Below are positions 25,749 to 33,585 of a stretch of DNA of 33,585 bases, one piece after another. Position 1 is the stretch's first letter. Each line of letters begins with the position of its first letter. Below the pieces are notes generated by a model that had not been told where the DNA came from, ran no database searches, and worked only from the letters and a program-made list of their open reading frames with translations. This DNA is from Candidatus Frankia alpina (GTDB lineage: Bacteria > Actinomycetota > Actinomycetes > Frankiales > Frankiaceae), in the NCBI RefSeq assembly GCF_902806485.1, contig NZ_CADCWT010000024.1, positions 1 to 33,585 on the forward strand, given 5' to 3'. A program made the position numbers and the translations under genes.

Positions 25749-26732
25749 ATGAGCGCCGCGACCGACCGGTTGAGCCGGCTGCTCGCCCTCGTCCCGTGGC
25801 TGCGGGCGCATCCCGGCATCCCGTTGCCCGCGGCCGCCGAGGCCTTCGGGATCACCCCGCGGCAGCTGCGCGATGATCTGGACCTGCTGTTCGTGTGTGG
25901 GCTGCCCGGCGGGGCGCCGGGCGACCTGATCGATCTGAGCTACTCCGGCGACCGGATCACCATCGCCGATCCGCAGACCCTCGACCGGCCGCTGCGCCTG
26001 TCGGTGGACGAGGCGACGGCGTTGGTCGTCGCCGCCCGCGCGCTCGCCGACGTGCCGGGTCTCGCCGGGCGGGAGGCGCTCGACCGGGCGCTGGAGAAGG
26101 CGGTCGGCGCGGCAGGCAGCGTCGCCGGCCAGGTGCGGGTCAGCCTCGACACCCATGCCGAGGTGCTCGCGGCGGTGCAGCGGGCGGTGCGGGAACGCCG
26201 CCGCGTGCACCTGCGCTACCTGGTGTGGTCCCGCGACGAGCTGACCGAACGGGACGTGGACCCGATGCGGATGCTGGTCCGGGAGGGCCACTGGTACCTG
26301 GAGGGCTGGTGCCATCGGGCGGAGGCGGTGCGGCTGTTCCGGCTGGACCGCATCGACGGGCCGGACGGGGTCGAGGTGCTCGACATCCCGGCGGCCCTGC
26401 CGCCGGGTGCGGTGTCCCGTGACACCAGCGAGGGGATCTACCGGCCCGGCCCCGCCGATGTCCGGGTCGTCCTCGAACTCGCCTCGCCGGCCCGCTGGGT
26501 CGCCGACTATTACCCGGTCACCGGGGTGCGCGAGCTGCCCGGCGGCCGTCTGGAGATCACCCTGCACGCGCGGGAGACCTCCTGGCTACACCGGCTCGTG
26601 CTCGGCCTCGGCGCCGACGTGCGGGTCGTCGAGCCGCTGGTTCTCGCCGCGCAGGTGCACGCTCTGGCCCGCCGGGTGCTGGCCGCCTACGGGCTCGACG
26701 CCCCGTCCGGCGGCGCGGCCGACGAACGGTAG
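25749..26732 (+). CDS. pafC: WYL-domain transcriptional regulator PafC
   Basis: The 327-residue partner of PafB has the same architecture: winged helix (about 4-60, LLALVPWLRAHPGIPLPAAA, FGITPRQLRDDLDLLFVCG), then the LRLSVDEATALVVAARAL helical segment, then a WYL domain from about 138 (VHLRYLVWSRDELTERDVDP, GHWYLEGWCHRAEAVRLFRL) and a C-terminal extension ending near ALARRVLAAYGL. Together with PafB it should bind the TTGTCRGTG-N8-TANNNT promoter class. The ATG lies 3 nt past the pafB stop, so expression is equimolar. Its TAG stop forms the first bases of the -10 element of the next gene. Confidence 0.94.
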   Translation: MSAATDRLSRLLALVPWLRAHPGIPLPAAAEAFGITPRQLRDDLDLLFVCGLPGGAPGDLIDLSYSGDRITIADPQTLDRPLRLSVDEATALVVAARALADVPGLAGREALDRALEKAVGAAGSVAGQVRVSLDTHAEVLAAVQRAVRERRRVHLRYLVWSRDELTERDVDPMRMLVREGHWYLEGWCHRAEAVRLFRLDRIDGPDGVEVLDIPAALPPGAVSRDTSEGIYRPGPADVRVVLELASPARWVADYYPVTGVRELPGGRLEITLHARETSWLHRLVLGLGADVRVVEPLVLAAQVHALARRVLAAYGLDAPSGGAADER

Positions 26733-26735
26733 GGT
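26730..26735 (+). promoter_or_regulatory. -10 element of the small membrane protein gene
   Basis: TAGGGT begins with the pafC stop codon and ends 7 nt before ATG 26743. This would allow a leaderless transcript independent of pafBC. Confidence 0.45.
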
Positions 26736-26742
26736 GATCGGC

Positions 26743-26958
26743 ATGCTCTGGGCGCTCGTCTACCTCGTGCTCATCCTCGGTGGGCTTGTCCTGCTCGCCC
26801 TGTGCGCCTGGCGGGTGTGGCAGAAGGTGCGTGGCGTGCGCCGGGCCGTCGGCGAGCTGTCGACCCGGGTGTCGGGCCTCGCCGCCGACACCGTGGAGCT
26901 CTCCGCCCGGTTGGACCATACCGAGGTCACCTCTCGACTCGCCGAGCGCACCTCCTGA
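26743..26958 (+). CDS. Small single-pass membrane protein
   Basis: The 71-residue protein has one N-terminal membrane helix (about 2-24, LWALVYLVLILGGLVLLALC), followed by a basic turn (WRVWQKVRGVRR) and a polar amphipathic helix to the C-terminus. Small proteins of this kind are found between pafC and tatA in other actinobacteria, with no assigned role. The basic residues after the helix predict the C-terminal part to be cytosolic. ATG 26743 is chosen from the -10 spacing, and the in-frame GTG 26734 would add three residues and overlaps the pafC stop. It resembles TatA/TatB only in size and layout and lacks the FG hinge. Confidence 0.75.
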   Translation: MLWALVYLVLILGGLVLLALCAWRVWQKVRGVRRAVGELSTRVSGLAADTVELSARLDHTEVTSRLAERTS

Positions 26959-27033
26959 CCAGCCCGACCGGGCCGGACCGGGGGCGTGACCGGCCGGGTT
27001 CGGGTGTGGTCTCGGTGTGATCCAAAGCGGGCG

Positions 27034-27069
27034 AAGGCGCGCCTTGGGATCGTGACCACGAGTCACGAT
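27034..27069. promoter_or_regulatory. Two adjacent palindromes upstream of tatA
   Basis: AAGGCGCGCCTT (27034-27045) is a perfect 12-bp palindrome. Four bases later ATCGTGAC-N5-GTCACGAT (27049-27069) is a perfect inverted repeat with 8-bp arms. This is operator-like spacing for one or two dimeric regulators, 240-275 bp before tatA and 80-110 bp after the small membrane protein. Confidence 0.45.
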
Positions 27070-27136
27070 TGGGCTGGCGCAGCGCTGCCACTTGGTAGCT
27101 GTGAGGGATCTTGGCCGGTTGCGGCGCGGAAACTTG

Positions 27137-27196
27137 CCCGCAAATGGTTGCGGGTTGGCTGCAATTTGTTTTGCAGTCCCGCTTCGTTGCGCAGCC
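27137..27196 (+). promoter_or_regulatory. Low-GC, structured stretch before tatA
   Basis: CCCGCAA-ATGG-TTGCGGG (27137-27154) is followed by CTGCAA-N6-TTGCAG (27159-27176), with a T-rich loop. GGCTGC (27157-27162) can instead pair with GCAGCC (27191-27196), excluding the second hairpin. Mutually exclusive pairings in an AT-richer island suggest an attenuator or a small RNA. The rest of 26959-27308 holds a possible -10 TAGCAT (27249-27254). Confidence 0.35.
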
Positions 27197-27308
27197 GTCA
27201 TCTGTGAGATACTCGTATGCCGTCTATCTCCTCCTAGGCTGGCGGACGTAGCATCGATCGCACCGGTCGTGGGACCGGGCCGGTACCGCTCATCGGAGGA
27301 CGCCGTCC

Positions 27309-27587
27309 ATGCCAAACCTGGGCACCACCGAGATCATCATCATTGCCCTCGTCGTGCTGGTGCTGTTCGGATCGAAGAAGCTCCCCGATGCGGCGCGTTC
27401 CTTCGGCCGCTCGCTGCGCATCTTCAAGGCCGAGACCAAGGGCCTGCGTGACGACGACCACCAGGCCCCGGCCGTCCAGCCGGCCCCGCTGCCGATCGAG
27501 GCGCCGGCTCAGGTCGCCGCCCCCGCCCAGGGCGCCCAGCCCGGTGTCGCGGTGAACGGCTCCGCCCCGGCGGCCGACCGGCACTGA
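27309..27587 (+). CDS. tatA: Twin-arginine translocase subunit TatA
   Basis: The 92-residue pore-forming subunit of the Tat export system has a short N-terminal membrane helix (about 6-20, [14 protein letters not shown]), the FG hinge, the amphipathic helix [20 protein letters not shown] and a Pro/Ala-rich tail. ATG 27309 has a strong GGAGGA 8 nt upstream. Many copies per TatC are needed, and a terminator-like structure between tatA and tatC fits that ratio. No tatB is present nearby. Confidence 0.95.
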   Translation: MPNLGTTEIIIIALVVLVLFGSKKLPDAARSFGRSLRIFKAETKGLRDDDHQAPAVQPAPLPIEAPAQVAAPAQGAQPGVAVNGSAPAADRH

Positions 27588-27596
27588 CCGCGCGTG

Positions 27597-27653
27597 CCGG
27601 CCGGGCGTCGCGGCGTCCGGCCGGTGGGCGCCGGTCGTCGGCGCCCTTTCCTT
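27597..27653 (+). terminator. Attenuator/terminator between tatA and tatC
   Basis: A first imperfect hairpin (CCGGCCGG at 27597-27604 with CCGGCCGG at 27617-27624, plus inner G-U pairs) is followed by a perfect 8-bp stem (27626-27633 with 27639-27646). The second stem runs directly into TTTCCTT. This is the only structure in the window with a T-rich 3' side, as in a classical intrinsic terminator. Confidence 0.55.
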
Positions 27654-27678
27654 GCCCCCCCGACCAGGAGACGCCGAC

Positions 27679-28686
27679 GTGTCAGGGATCCCCACGCCGC
27701 GGAGGTTGTTCGCCTCGGTGAACCAGCGGCGTACCCGCACGGTCGAGGACAGCCGGATGCCACTCACGGAGCATCTTCGTGAGTTGCGGAACCGGATCGC
27801 GATCGCGCTCCTGGGGTTCGCGATCGCCGCGGTCGTCTGCTTCATCCTCGAACCGCACATCTTCAACTGGCTCAAGGCGCCGTACTGCGATCTGCCCGCC
27901 AGCAAGCGGTTCAGCCCCGACGGCGCGGCGTCGACGGACTGCACGCTGTACTTCTTCGGGATCCTCGACGCGTTCACCATCCGGCTGAAGATCTCGATGA
28001 TCGCGGCGGCGGTGGGGTCCTCCCCGGTGTGGCTCTACCAGCTCTGGTCGTTCATCACTCCCGGCCTGCACCGGCACGAGCGGCGCTGGTCGCTCACGTT
28101 CGTCGCGATCTCGCTGATCCTGTTCGCCACCGGCGCCTTTTTCGCCTACTACACCCTGTCCACCGGCCTGAGTCTGCTGCTCGGGTTCGGTGGCAACGGC
28201 CTGGTCAGCGTCCTGGACGGTAACAAGTACCTCAGCTACGTCCAGGCGATGCTGCTGATCTTCGGGCTCTCGTTCGAGGTGCCGCTGCTCATCACGATGC
28301 TGAACCTGGCCGGCGTCGTGACCACCGCTCGGCTGCGGTCCTGGCGGCGCGCCGAGATCTTCCTCGTGTTCGTCTTCGCCGCCGCCGTCACGCCCAGCCA
28401 GGACCCGTTCACCATGCTGGCGCTGGGCCTTCCGATGGTGATCCTCTACGAGGTCGCGTTGATCGTCGGCTGGATCAACGACCGGCGCAAGGCCCGCCGC
28501 GGTGACGACTCCCCGTACGCCGACCTCGGTGACGACGAGACCTCGCCGCTGGACCTCGACGAGGCTCCGCCGTCTCGCGCGGCCGGCGTCGGGCGGCCGG
28601 CCGAGTCGGCCCCGTCGTCGCCGGTCGGCGCGGGGACCGGCTCCGCGACCCTGGCCGGGGATCCGTCGCACCTCGACATCACCTGA
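27679..28686 (+). CDS. tatC: Twin-arginine translocase subunit TatC
   Basis: The 335-residue six-helix receptor recognises twin-arginine signal peptides. It opens with MPLTEHLRELRNRIAIALLGF, the conserved signal-binding start. GSSPVWLYQLWSFITPGLHRHERR is the second conserved block, and FGLSFEVPLLITMLNLAGVV and AAAVTPSQDPFTMLALGLPMVILYE mark helices 4-6. A hydrophilic C-terminal tail of about 60 residues (acidic, then Ser/Pro/Gly-rich) extends beyond the core, as is common in actinobacteria. GTG 27679 is 8 nt from AGGAG. It follows tatA after a terminator-like hairpin. Confidence 0.95.
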   Translation: MSGIPTPRRLFASVNQRRTRTVEDSRMPLTEHLRELRNRIAIALLGFAIAAVVCFILEPHIFNWLKAPYCDLPASKRFSPDGAASTDCTLYFFGILDAFTIRLKISMIAAAVGSSPVWLYQLWSFITPGLHRHERRWSLTFVAISLILFATGAFFAYYTLSTGLSLLLGFGGNGLVSVLDGNKYLSYVQAMLLIFGLSFEVPLLITMLNLAGVVTTARLRSWRRAEIFLVFVFAAAVTPSQDPFTMLALGLPMVILYEVALIVGWINDRRKARRGDDSPYADLGDDETSPLDLDEAPPSRAAGVGRPAESAPSSPVGAGTGSATLAGDPSHLDIT

Positions 28687-28728
28687 CGTCAGCTGCTGTG
28701 GCGGTCGGTGCGGGGACGCCGCGTCCCG

Positions 28729-28734
28729 TAGGGT
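28729..28734 (+). promoter_or_regulatory. -10 element of a leaderless helY mRNA
   Basis: TAGGGT ends 6 nt before GTG 28741, with no SD in front of that codon. The upstream bases do not fit the PafBC motif at the required spacing. Confidence 0.5.
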
Positions 28735-28740
28735 GGCAAT

Positions 28741-31734
28741 GTGTCCTCCACGCCTGAGGCTCTCGTGGAGTTTGCCGCCAGCCTCCCTTTCGGGTTCGAC
28801 CCCTTCCAGCTTGAGGCGCTCTCGGCGCTGGCGGCCGGCGAAGGTGTCCTGGTCGCGGCGCCCACGGGAGCGGGCAAGACGGTCGTCGGCGAGTTCGCCG
28901 CCCACCTCGCCCTGAGCACGGGAACGCGCTGCTTCTACACGACGCCGATCAAGGCGTTGTCCAACCAAAAGTACACCGACCTCGTCGCCCGATACGGCGC
29001 GGACAAGGTCGGCCTGCTGACCGGTGACACCGTCCGCAACGGCTTTGCGCCGGTCGTCGTCATGACGACCGAGGTGCTGCGCAACATGCTCTACGCCGGC
29101 CCGGTCGGTGGCGACCTCGCCGACCTCGCCTACGTGGTCATGGACGAGGTGCACTACCTCGCCGATCGCCAGCGGGGCGCCGTGTGGGAAGAGGTCATCA
29201 TCCACCTGCCGGCGCACGTCCGGCTGGTGTCGCTGTCGGCGACGGTGAGCAACGCGGAGGAGTTCGGCGAGTGGCTCGTCACCGTCCGCGGGCACACCCG
29301 GGTCATCGTCAGCGATCACCGGCCCGTGCCGCTGTGGCAGCATGTCCTCGCCGACCGCACCCTGCACGACCTGTTCCTCGAGGACACCCCTGGCGGGCCG
29401 GTGCCGCCCGGCGAGGCGGCGATCGCCCGGGCGGTGTCAGAGCAGGACCTCGCCCGGCCCGGCTTGGGTTCTCCACCCGCCGTCGGTTCCGCCGATGCGG
29501 CCAGCACGGGCGCGGGCGGGCGGTCCGGGGACTGGCGCCGCGACGGGCAGGGTCGCGTCACTGACGAGGCTCGCGCCTGGTCGCCGCCGGTGCCTGCCGC
29601 TCGCGTCGGCGGCAACGGCGCGGGCGGCGGTGGTCGGGCGAACGGCGGCGGGTCCCGCGGTGCGACGGTCACGGTGGCCGGCCGGGTGGTCAACCCGGAC
29701 CTGGTCCGGCTCGCCCGGGACGAGAGCCGGGCGATACCCGGCGGCAACGGCAACGGCCGGGGTCGCGGTGGGCCCGGGCCGCGGCGGCGGATGTGGGTGC
29801 CGGGCCGGCCGGAGGTCGTCGAGCGCCTCGGCCGGGACGGCCTGCTGCCCGCCATCGTGTTCGTGTTCAGCCGGGCCGGCTGCGATGACGCGGTCACCTC
29901 CTGCGTGCGCGCCGGGCTGCGCCTGGTCGGTCCGGCCGAGCAGCAGCGGATCCGGACGATCGTCCGCGAGCGCACCGCCGGGATCCCCGAGTCCGATCTC
30001 GGCGTCCTCGGCTACTGGGCGTGGATGGAGGGCCTGGAGCGGGGCATCGCCTCCCACCATGCCGGGATGCTGCCCACCTTCAAGGAGATCGTCGAGGAGC
30101 TGTTCGTCCAGGGACTGGTCCGCGTCGTGTTCGCCACCGAGACGCTGGCGCTCGGTATCAACATGCCGGCCCGCACCGTCGTCCTGGAACGGCTGACGAA
30201 GTTCAACGGCGAGAGCCGTGTCGACATCACCCCCGGGGAGTACACGCAGCTCACCGGCCGCGCCGGCCGCCGCGGCATCGACGTGGAGGGGCACGCCGTC
30301 GTGCTGTGGCAGTCGGGGCTGGACCCGCTGGCGCTGGCCGGGCTCGCGTCCACCCGCACCTATCCGCTGCGCTCGTCGTTCCGTCCTTCCTACAACATGG
30401 CGGTGAACCTCGTCGGCCGGCTCGGGGCCGACCGGGCCCGCGCCGTGCTCGAGTCGTCATTCGCGCAGTTCCAGGCCGACCGGGACGTGGTGGGCCTGGC
30501 GCGGGTGGTGCGGCGCAACACCGAGGCGATCGACGAGATGCGCGCGCAGCTGAGCTGCGAGCGTGGGGACGCCGCCGAGTACGACCGGATCCGGCGCGAC
30601 ATCCGCGAGCGGGAGGCGGCGCTGTCGTGGGAGGGCTCGGCGCGCCGACGTGCCGAGTCGGCGGCGGCGCTGGGCCGGCTGCGCACCGGCGACATCGTGC
30701 GGGTGCCCGCCGGGCGGCGCAGCGGGCTTGTCGTCGTCCTCGACGCCGACGCGAACGCGGTCGGCGCCGAGGGGCCCCGCCCCGTCGTGTTGACCGCGGA
30801 CAAGCAGGTGCGGCGGCTGTCGCTGGTCGACTTCCCGGTCGCGGTGGAGGCGCTAGGGCGAGTCCGGGTGCCGCGGTCGTTCAACCCGCGCTCGCCGCAG
30901 TCCCGCCGGGATCTGGCCTCCTCGCTGCGGGCCGCGGACGTCGACCCCGACGGTCCGCCCGGCCGGCGGGCCCGGGCCCGGTCGGCGGCCGCGGACGACG
31001 CCGAACTTGCTCGGCTGCGTCGCGCCCTGCGCGCCCACCCGGTACACGACTGCCCGCGCCGCGAGGAGCACCTGCGCTCCGCCGAGCAGGCCAACTGGCT
31101 CGCCAAGGAGACCACGGCGATCTCCCGGAAGGTCGAGGGCCGCACGAACACGGTCACGAAGACGTTCGACCGGGTCCGCGCGGCGCTGGCGGAGCTCGGC
31201 TACCTCGACGTCGACACCGTCACCGACGCCGGCCGGGTGCTCGCACGCATCTACTCCGAGCAGGACCTGCTCGTCGCCGAATGCCTGCGCGCCGGCATCT
31301 GGGCGGAGCTGACCCCGCCGGCGCTTGCCGCCGCCGTGTCCACCCTGGTCTTCGAGCCGCGCGGCGACGACGTCGGCGTCCCGGCGCTGCCCGGCGGCGC
31401 GGCGCTGCGCGACTGCCTGGACGAGATGGGTCGCCTGGCGGCCCGCCTCGCCGCGACCGAGCAGGGCCACCGGCTGAGCTTCCTGCGCCCACCCGAGCTC
31501 GGATTCGTGCCCGCGGCCCACGACTGGGCGGTGGGCCGGCCGCTGGAACGGGTCCTCACCGACAGCGGGCTGGAGCTGACCGCCGGCGACTTCGTCCGGT
31601 GGATGCGCCAACTGCTCGACCTGCTTGACCAGATCGCCAAGGTCGCCCCCGACGACTCTCGGGTGCGCCGCACCGCCCGCTCCGCGATGGACGCACTGCG
31701 TCGCGGCGTCATCGCCTACGCGACGAGCGTCTGA
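28741..31734 (+). CDS. helY: Ski2/Mtr4-like DEAD/DEAH-box helicase
   Basis: This 997-residue superfamily 2 helicase is the actinobacterial HelY (Rv2092c). Motif I APTGAGKT is at 40-47, TTPIKALSNQKY follows, motif II DEVH is at 135-138 and motif III SLSATVSN follows. The C-terminal RecA domain includes SHHAGMLPTFKEIVEELF, FATETLALGINMPARTVV and the motif VI QLTGRAGRRGID. The last 180 residues correspond to the DSHCT region of Ski2-like RNA helicases. An insertion rich in Gly, Ala and Arg (about 240-350) between the two RecA domains is longer than in mycobacteria. RNA unwinding in turnover or ribosome-associated processing is the family expectation, but this enzyme's substrate is unknown. GTG 28741 fits leaderless expression. 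Confidence 0.92.
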   Translation: MSSTPEALVEFAASLPFGFDPFQLEALSALAAGEGVLVAAPTGAGKTVVGEFAAHLALSTGTRCFYTTPIKALSNQKYTDLVARYGADKVGLLTGDTVRNGFAPVVVMTTEVLRNMLYAGPVGGDLADLAYVVMDEVHYLADRQRGAVWEEVIIHLPAHVRLVSLSATVSNAEEFGEWLVTVRGHTRVIVSDHRPVPLWQHVLADRTLHDLFLEDTPGGPVPPGEAAIARAVSEQDLARPGLGSPPAVGSADAASTGAGGRSGDWRRDGQGRVTDEARAWSPPVPAARVGGNGAGGGGRANGGGSRGATVTVAGRVVNPDLVRLARDESRAIPGGNGNGRGRGGPGPRRRMWVPGRPEVVERLGRDGLLPAIVFVFSRAGCDDAVTSCVRAGLRLVGPAEQQRIRTIVRERTAGIPESDLGVLGYWAWMEGLERGIASHHAGMLPTFKEIVEELFVQGLVRVVFATETLALGINMPARTVVLERLTKFNGESRVDITPGEYTQLTGRAGRRGIDVEGHAVVLWQSGLDPLALAGLASTRTYPLRSSFRPSYNMAVNLVGRLGADRARAVLESSFAQFQADRDVVGLARVVRRNTEAIDEMRAQLSCERGDAAEYDRIRRDIREREAALSWEGSARRRAESAAALGRLRTGDIVRVPAGRRSGLVVVLDADANAVGAEGPRPVVLTADKQVRRLSLVDFPVAVEALGRVRVPRSFNPRSPQSRRDLASSLRAADVDPDGPPGRRARARSAAADDAELARLRRALRAHPVHDCPRREEHLRSAEQANWLAKETTAISRKVEGRTNTVTKTFDRVRAALAELGYLDVDTVTDAGRVLARIYSEQDLLVAECLRAGIWAELTPPALAAAVSTLVFEPRGDDVGVPALPGGAALRDCLDEMGRLAARLAATEQGHRLSFLRPPELGFVPAAHDWAVGRPLERVLTDSGLELTAGDFVRWMRQLLDLLDQIAKVAPDDSRVRRTARSAMDALRRGVIAYATSV

Positions 31735-31745
31735 GCGCCGAGATC

Positions 31746-32906
31746 ATGGGCGTGGGATTGGGCCTGGCTGTGGGATCGGGTATGGCTGAGGGCGCGGGGA
31801 GGCGGCGGGTGGCGGCACGGGTGGGCGGGCTGATCCTCGGCGCCGTCGTCGACGCCCTGCTCGCCGATCCGGCGCGGCTGCACCCCGTCGCCGGGTTCGG
31901 ACGGGCCGCCGGCCGGTTGGAGCGGCTGCTCTACCGGGACGGCCGCGCCGCCGGCGCGTTGCACACCGCCTTGCTGCTGGCCGCCGTCGCCGTTCCCGCC
32001 GCCGCCGTCGAACACGCATGGGGACGTCCCAGGACGATGCGGGCGCGGTCCACGCCGGACCGGCGCGGCGGCTGGGATCGGTCCGGCGGCTGGGATCGCA
32101 GTGGCGCGGCGGTCGCGATGACCGCGGCGGCGACCTGGGCGGTGCTCGGTGGGGCGTCGCTGCGCCGCCACGGTCGGCGGCTCGGCGCCGAGCTGCTCGC
32201 CGGCGACCTGACCGCCGCCCGGGCGCGGCTGCCGACGCTGTGCGGGCGGGACCCGTCGCTGCTCGACGAGGCGGGGATCGCCCGCGGCGCGATCGAGTCG
32301 ATCGCCGAGAACACCTGCGACGCCGTGGCCGCGCCGCTGTGGTGGGGGACGGTCGCCGGGCTGCCGGGGCTGGCCGGCTACCGGGTGGTGAACACCCTCG
32401 ACGCGATGATCGGGCATCACAGCGACCGCTACGAACGGTTCGGGTGGGCGGCGGCCCGCCTCGACGACCTGGTGAACCTCCTGCCGGCCCGGCTGTGCGC
32501 GCTCGCGACCTGCCTGTGCGCGCCGGTCGTCGGGGGCAACACCGTCGACGCGTTCTGGGTGATGCGCCGCGACGGCCGGTCCCATCCGAGTCCGAACGCG
32601 GGGATGGTCGAGGCCGCGTTCGCCGGGGCGCTGGGCCTGCGCCTCGGCGGGGAACTGCGCTACCCGTACCGGGTCGAGCACCGGCCCGAGCTGGGTTTCG
32701 GCCGACCACCGCAGGGCGCCGACGTCGTCGCCGCCGCCCGGCTGTCCGGCGCGGCCGGCGCGGTCTGCCTCGCGGCGTCGGCGCTGGTCGGCGGGGTGGG
32801 ATGGGCCGCGGCGGCCCGCGGCCTGCGCCGGGTGGGCCGGGCCGGGCGTGTGGGCCGGGCTGTGCGTGTGGGCAGCGCCGGGCGGGTGGGGCGGTGCGGC
32901 GGATGA
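31746..32906 (+). CDS. cobD: Adenosylcobinamide-phosphate synthase (CobD/CbiB)
   Basis: This membrane enzyme joins aminopropanol (phosphate) to adenosylcobyric acid in cobalamin synthesis. Family blocks seen in the 386 residues are [56 protein letters not shown] with [12 protein letters not shown], and [21 protein letters not shown]. Hydrophobic helices flank them. Lineage-specific extras are a tandem GGWDRS duplication (two exact 18-bp-spaced copies at 32067-32102) and a repetitive Arg/Val/Gly C-terminus. The ATG at 31746 lacks a good SD, and ATG 31782 is an alternative close to the conserved start. Its stop overlaps the cobQ start (ATGA), so the two are coupled. No cobalamin riboswitch was found. 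Confidence 0.93.
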   Translation: MGVGLGLAVGSGMAEGAGRRRVAARVGGLILGAVVDALLADPARLHPVAGFGRAAGRLERLLYRDGRAAGALHTALLLAAVAVPAAAVEHAWGRPRTMRARSTPDRRGGWDRSGGWDRSGAAVAMTAAATWAVLGGASLRRHGRRLGAELLAGDLTAARARLPTLCGRDPSLLDEAGIARGAIESIAENTCDAVAAPLWWGTVAGLPGLAGYRVVNTLDAMIGHHSDRYERFGWAAARLDDLVNLLPARLCALATCLCAPVVGGNTVDAFWVMRRDGRSHPSPNAGMVEAAFAGALGLRLGGELRYPYRVEHRPELGFGRPPQGADVVAAARLSGAAGAVCLAASALVGGVGWAAAARGLRRVGRAGRVGRAVRVGSAGRVGRCGG

Positions 32907-33585
32907 GCGGGGGACTGCTGGTCGCCGGGACGGCGTCGGATGCGGGCAAGAGCGTGCTGACCGCGGGCATCTGCCGGTGGCTGGCCCGCGAGGGCGCGCG
33001 GGTCGCCCCGTTCAAGGCGCAGAACATGGCGCTGAACTCGGCCGTCACCGCGGACGGCGCGGAGATCGGCCGGGCGCAGGCGATGCAGGCCGCGGCGGCC
33101 GGGGTGGAGCCGGAGGCGGCGATGAACCCGGTGCTGCTGAAGCCGGGCGGCGGCCGCCACAGTCAGCTCATCGTCCTCGGGCGTCCCGTCGCCGAGGTCG
33201 ACGCGCTCGGCTACCGTCCGCATAAGGAACGGCTGGCGCGGATCGTCCTGGAATGCCTCGACGACCTGCGTAGCCGCTTCGACGCGGTGATCTGTGAGGG
33301 CGCCGGGTCACCGGCGGAGATCAACCTGCGAGCCACCGACATCGCGAACATGGGCCTGGCCCGCGCGGCGAACCTGCCGGTGATCGTCGTCGGTGACATC
33401 GACAAGGGCGGGGTCTTCGCCGCCCTGTTCGGCACGCTGGCGCTGCTCGACCGGGCCGATCAGGCGCTCGTCGCCGGCTGGGTGATCAACCGTTTCCGCG
33501 GTGATGCCCGGCTGCTCGAACCCGGGCTGCGCCAGATCGAGGCGCTCACCGGCCGGCCGGTGCACGGCGTCGTCCCGTTCCGTTC
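32903..33585 (+). CDS. cobQ: Cobyric acid synthase, 3' truncated
   Basis: The first 227 residues are present before the window ends. This enzyme amidates four side chains of adenosylcobyrinic acid a,c-diamide using glutamine and ATP. The N-terminal dethiobiotin-synthetase-like ATPase begins [17 protein letters not shown] with the P-loop Lys16, followed by [46 protein letters not shown] and [17 protein letters not shown], which are all typical CobQ blocks. The glutamine amidotransferase domain lies beyond the edge. The ATG overlaps the cobD stop. GTG 32894 is an in-frame alternative. Confidence 0.95.
   Translation, partial: MSGGLLVAGTASDAGKSVLTAGICRWLAREGARVAPFKAQNMALNSAVTADGAEIGRAQAMQAAAAGVEPEAAMNPVLLKPGGGRHSQLIVLGRPVAEVDALGYRPHKERLARIVLECLDDLRSRFDAVICEGAGSPAEINLRATDIANMGLARAANLPVIVVGDIDKGGVFAALFGTLALLDRADQALVAGWVINRFRGDARLLEPGLRQIEALTGRPVHGVVPFR

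Noticed and set aside
24702..26567. 621-codon frame antisense to pafB/pafC
   Set aside because: Low-complexity Arg/Gly/Pro translation. pafB and pafC on the other strand are conserved throughout.
28704..28734. PafBC-type motif at helY (GGTCGGTG upstream of TAGGGT)
   Set aside because: The spacing is 18 nt instead of 8 and the TGTC core is lost.
27682..29367. 561-codon frame antisense to tatC and helY
   Set aside because: It crosses two conserved genes and shows no domain.
31735..32902. Cobalamin riboswitch controlling cobD-cobQ
   Set aside because: Only 11 bp separate helY from cobD, and no B12-box-like sequence was seen in the non-coding parts.

Overview
The window reads as a chromosomal segment of a high-GC actinobacterium, most probably a Frankia or close relative (inference from GC content, frequent GTG starts, Ala/Gly/Pro-rich tails and gene order; no 16S or other marker is present). 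Its backbone is the conserved actinobacterial Pup-proteasome neighbourhood. In Mycobacterium tuberculosis the same families run from Rv2125 to Rv2092c: PAC2 protein, RecB-like nuclease, TrmI, Mpa, Dop, Pup, PrcB, PrcA, PafA, PafB, PafC, TatA, TatC, HelY.

Layout. Positions 1-446 hold the C-terminal tail of a DnaK-like protein. Positions 594-4502 hold a PAC2 family protein (-), an unusually long 1.1-kb gap, a HAD phosphatase (+) and a convergently overlapping AbiEi/DUF559 protein (-). Positions 4951-8854 hold a MacB-like ABC exporter pair (-). At 9160-12636 a RecB-family nuclease (-) diverges from a site-2 protease that is translationally coupled to trmI (+). At 12754-16937 a one-cluster ferredoxin (-) diverges from mpa/arc, followed by dop. 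At 17072-19290 lie pup and prcBA. At 19428-22504 lie a dienelactone hydrolase (-) and a membrane protein preceded by a 36-codon coupled ORF. At 22562-26958 lie pafA, an FKBP lipoprotein, pafB, pafC and a small membrane protein. At 27309-31734 lie tatA, tatC and helY. From 31746 to the window end are cobD/cbiB and the 5' part of cobQ (cobalamin synthesis).

How they work together. PafA ligates Pup to lysines of target proteins, Mpa unfolds the tagged proteins into the PrcBA 20S chamber, and Dop recycles Pup. Pup here is encoded with a terminal Glu, so it should not need deamidation. PafB and PafC are WYL regulators of the LexA/RecA-independent DNA-damage response. The known motif for that response (TTGTCRGTG-N8-TANNNT) has a close match in front of pup (8/9 plus TANNNT at exact spacing) and a weaker one in front of the RecB-like nuclease (7/9, exact spacing). 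This suggests that the regulators encoded here may control the tag and a nuclease from the same locus.

Regulatory architecture. Eight genes have a TANNNT hexamer 6-8 nt before the start codon and mostly no Shine-Dalgarno (SD) sequence, as expected for leaderless mRNAs. Several strong perfect inverted repeats (25-bp, 17-bp, 14-bp, 13-bp, 12-bp and 11-bp arms) separate transcription units or may be operators. No rRNA, tRNA, CRISPR array, transposase or prophage gene was seen.
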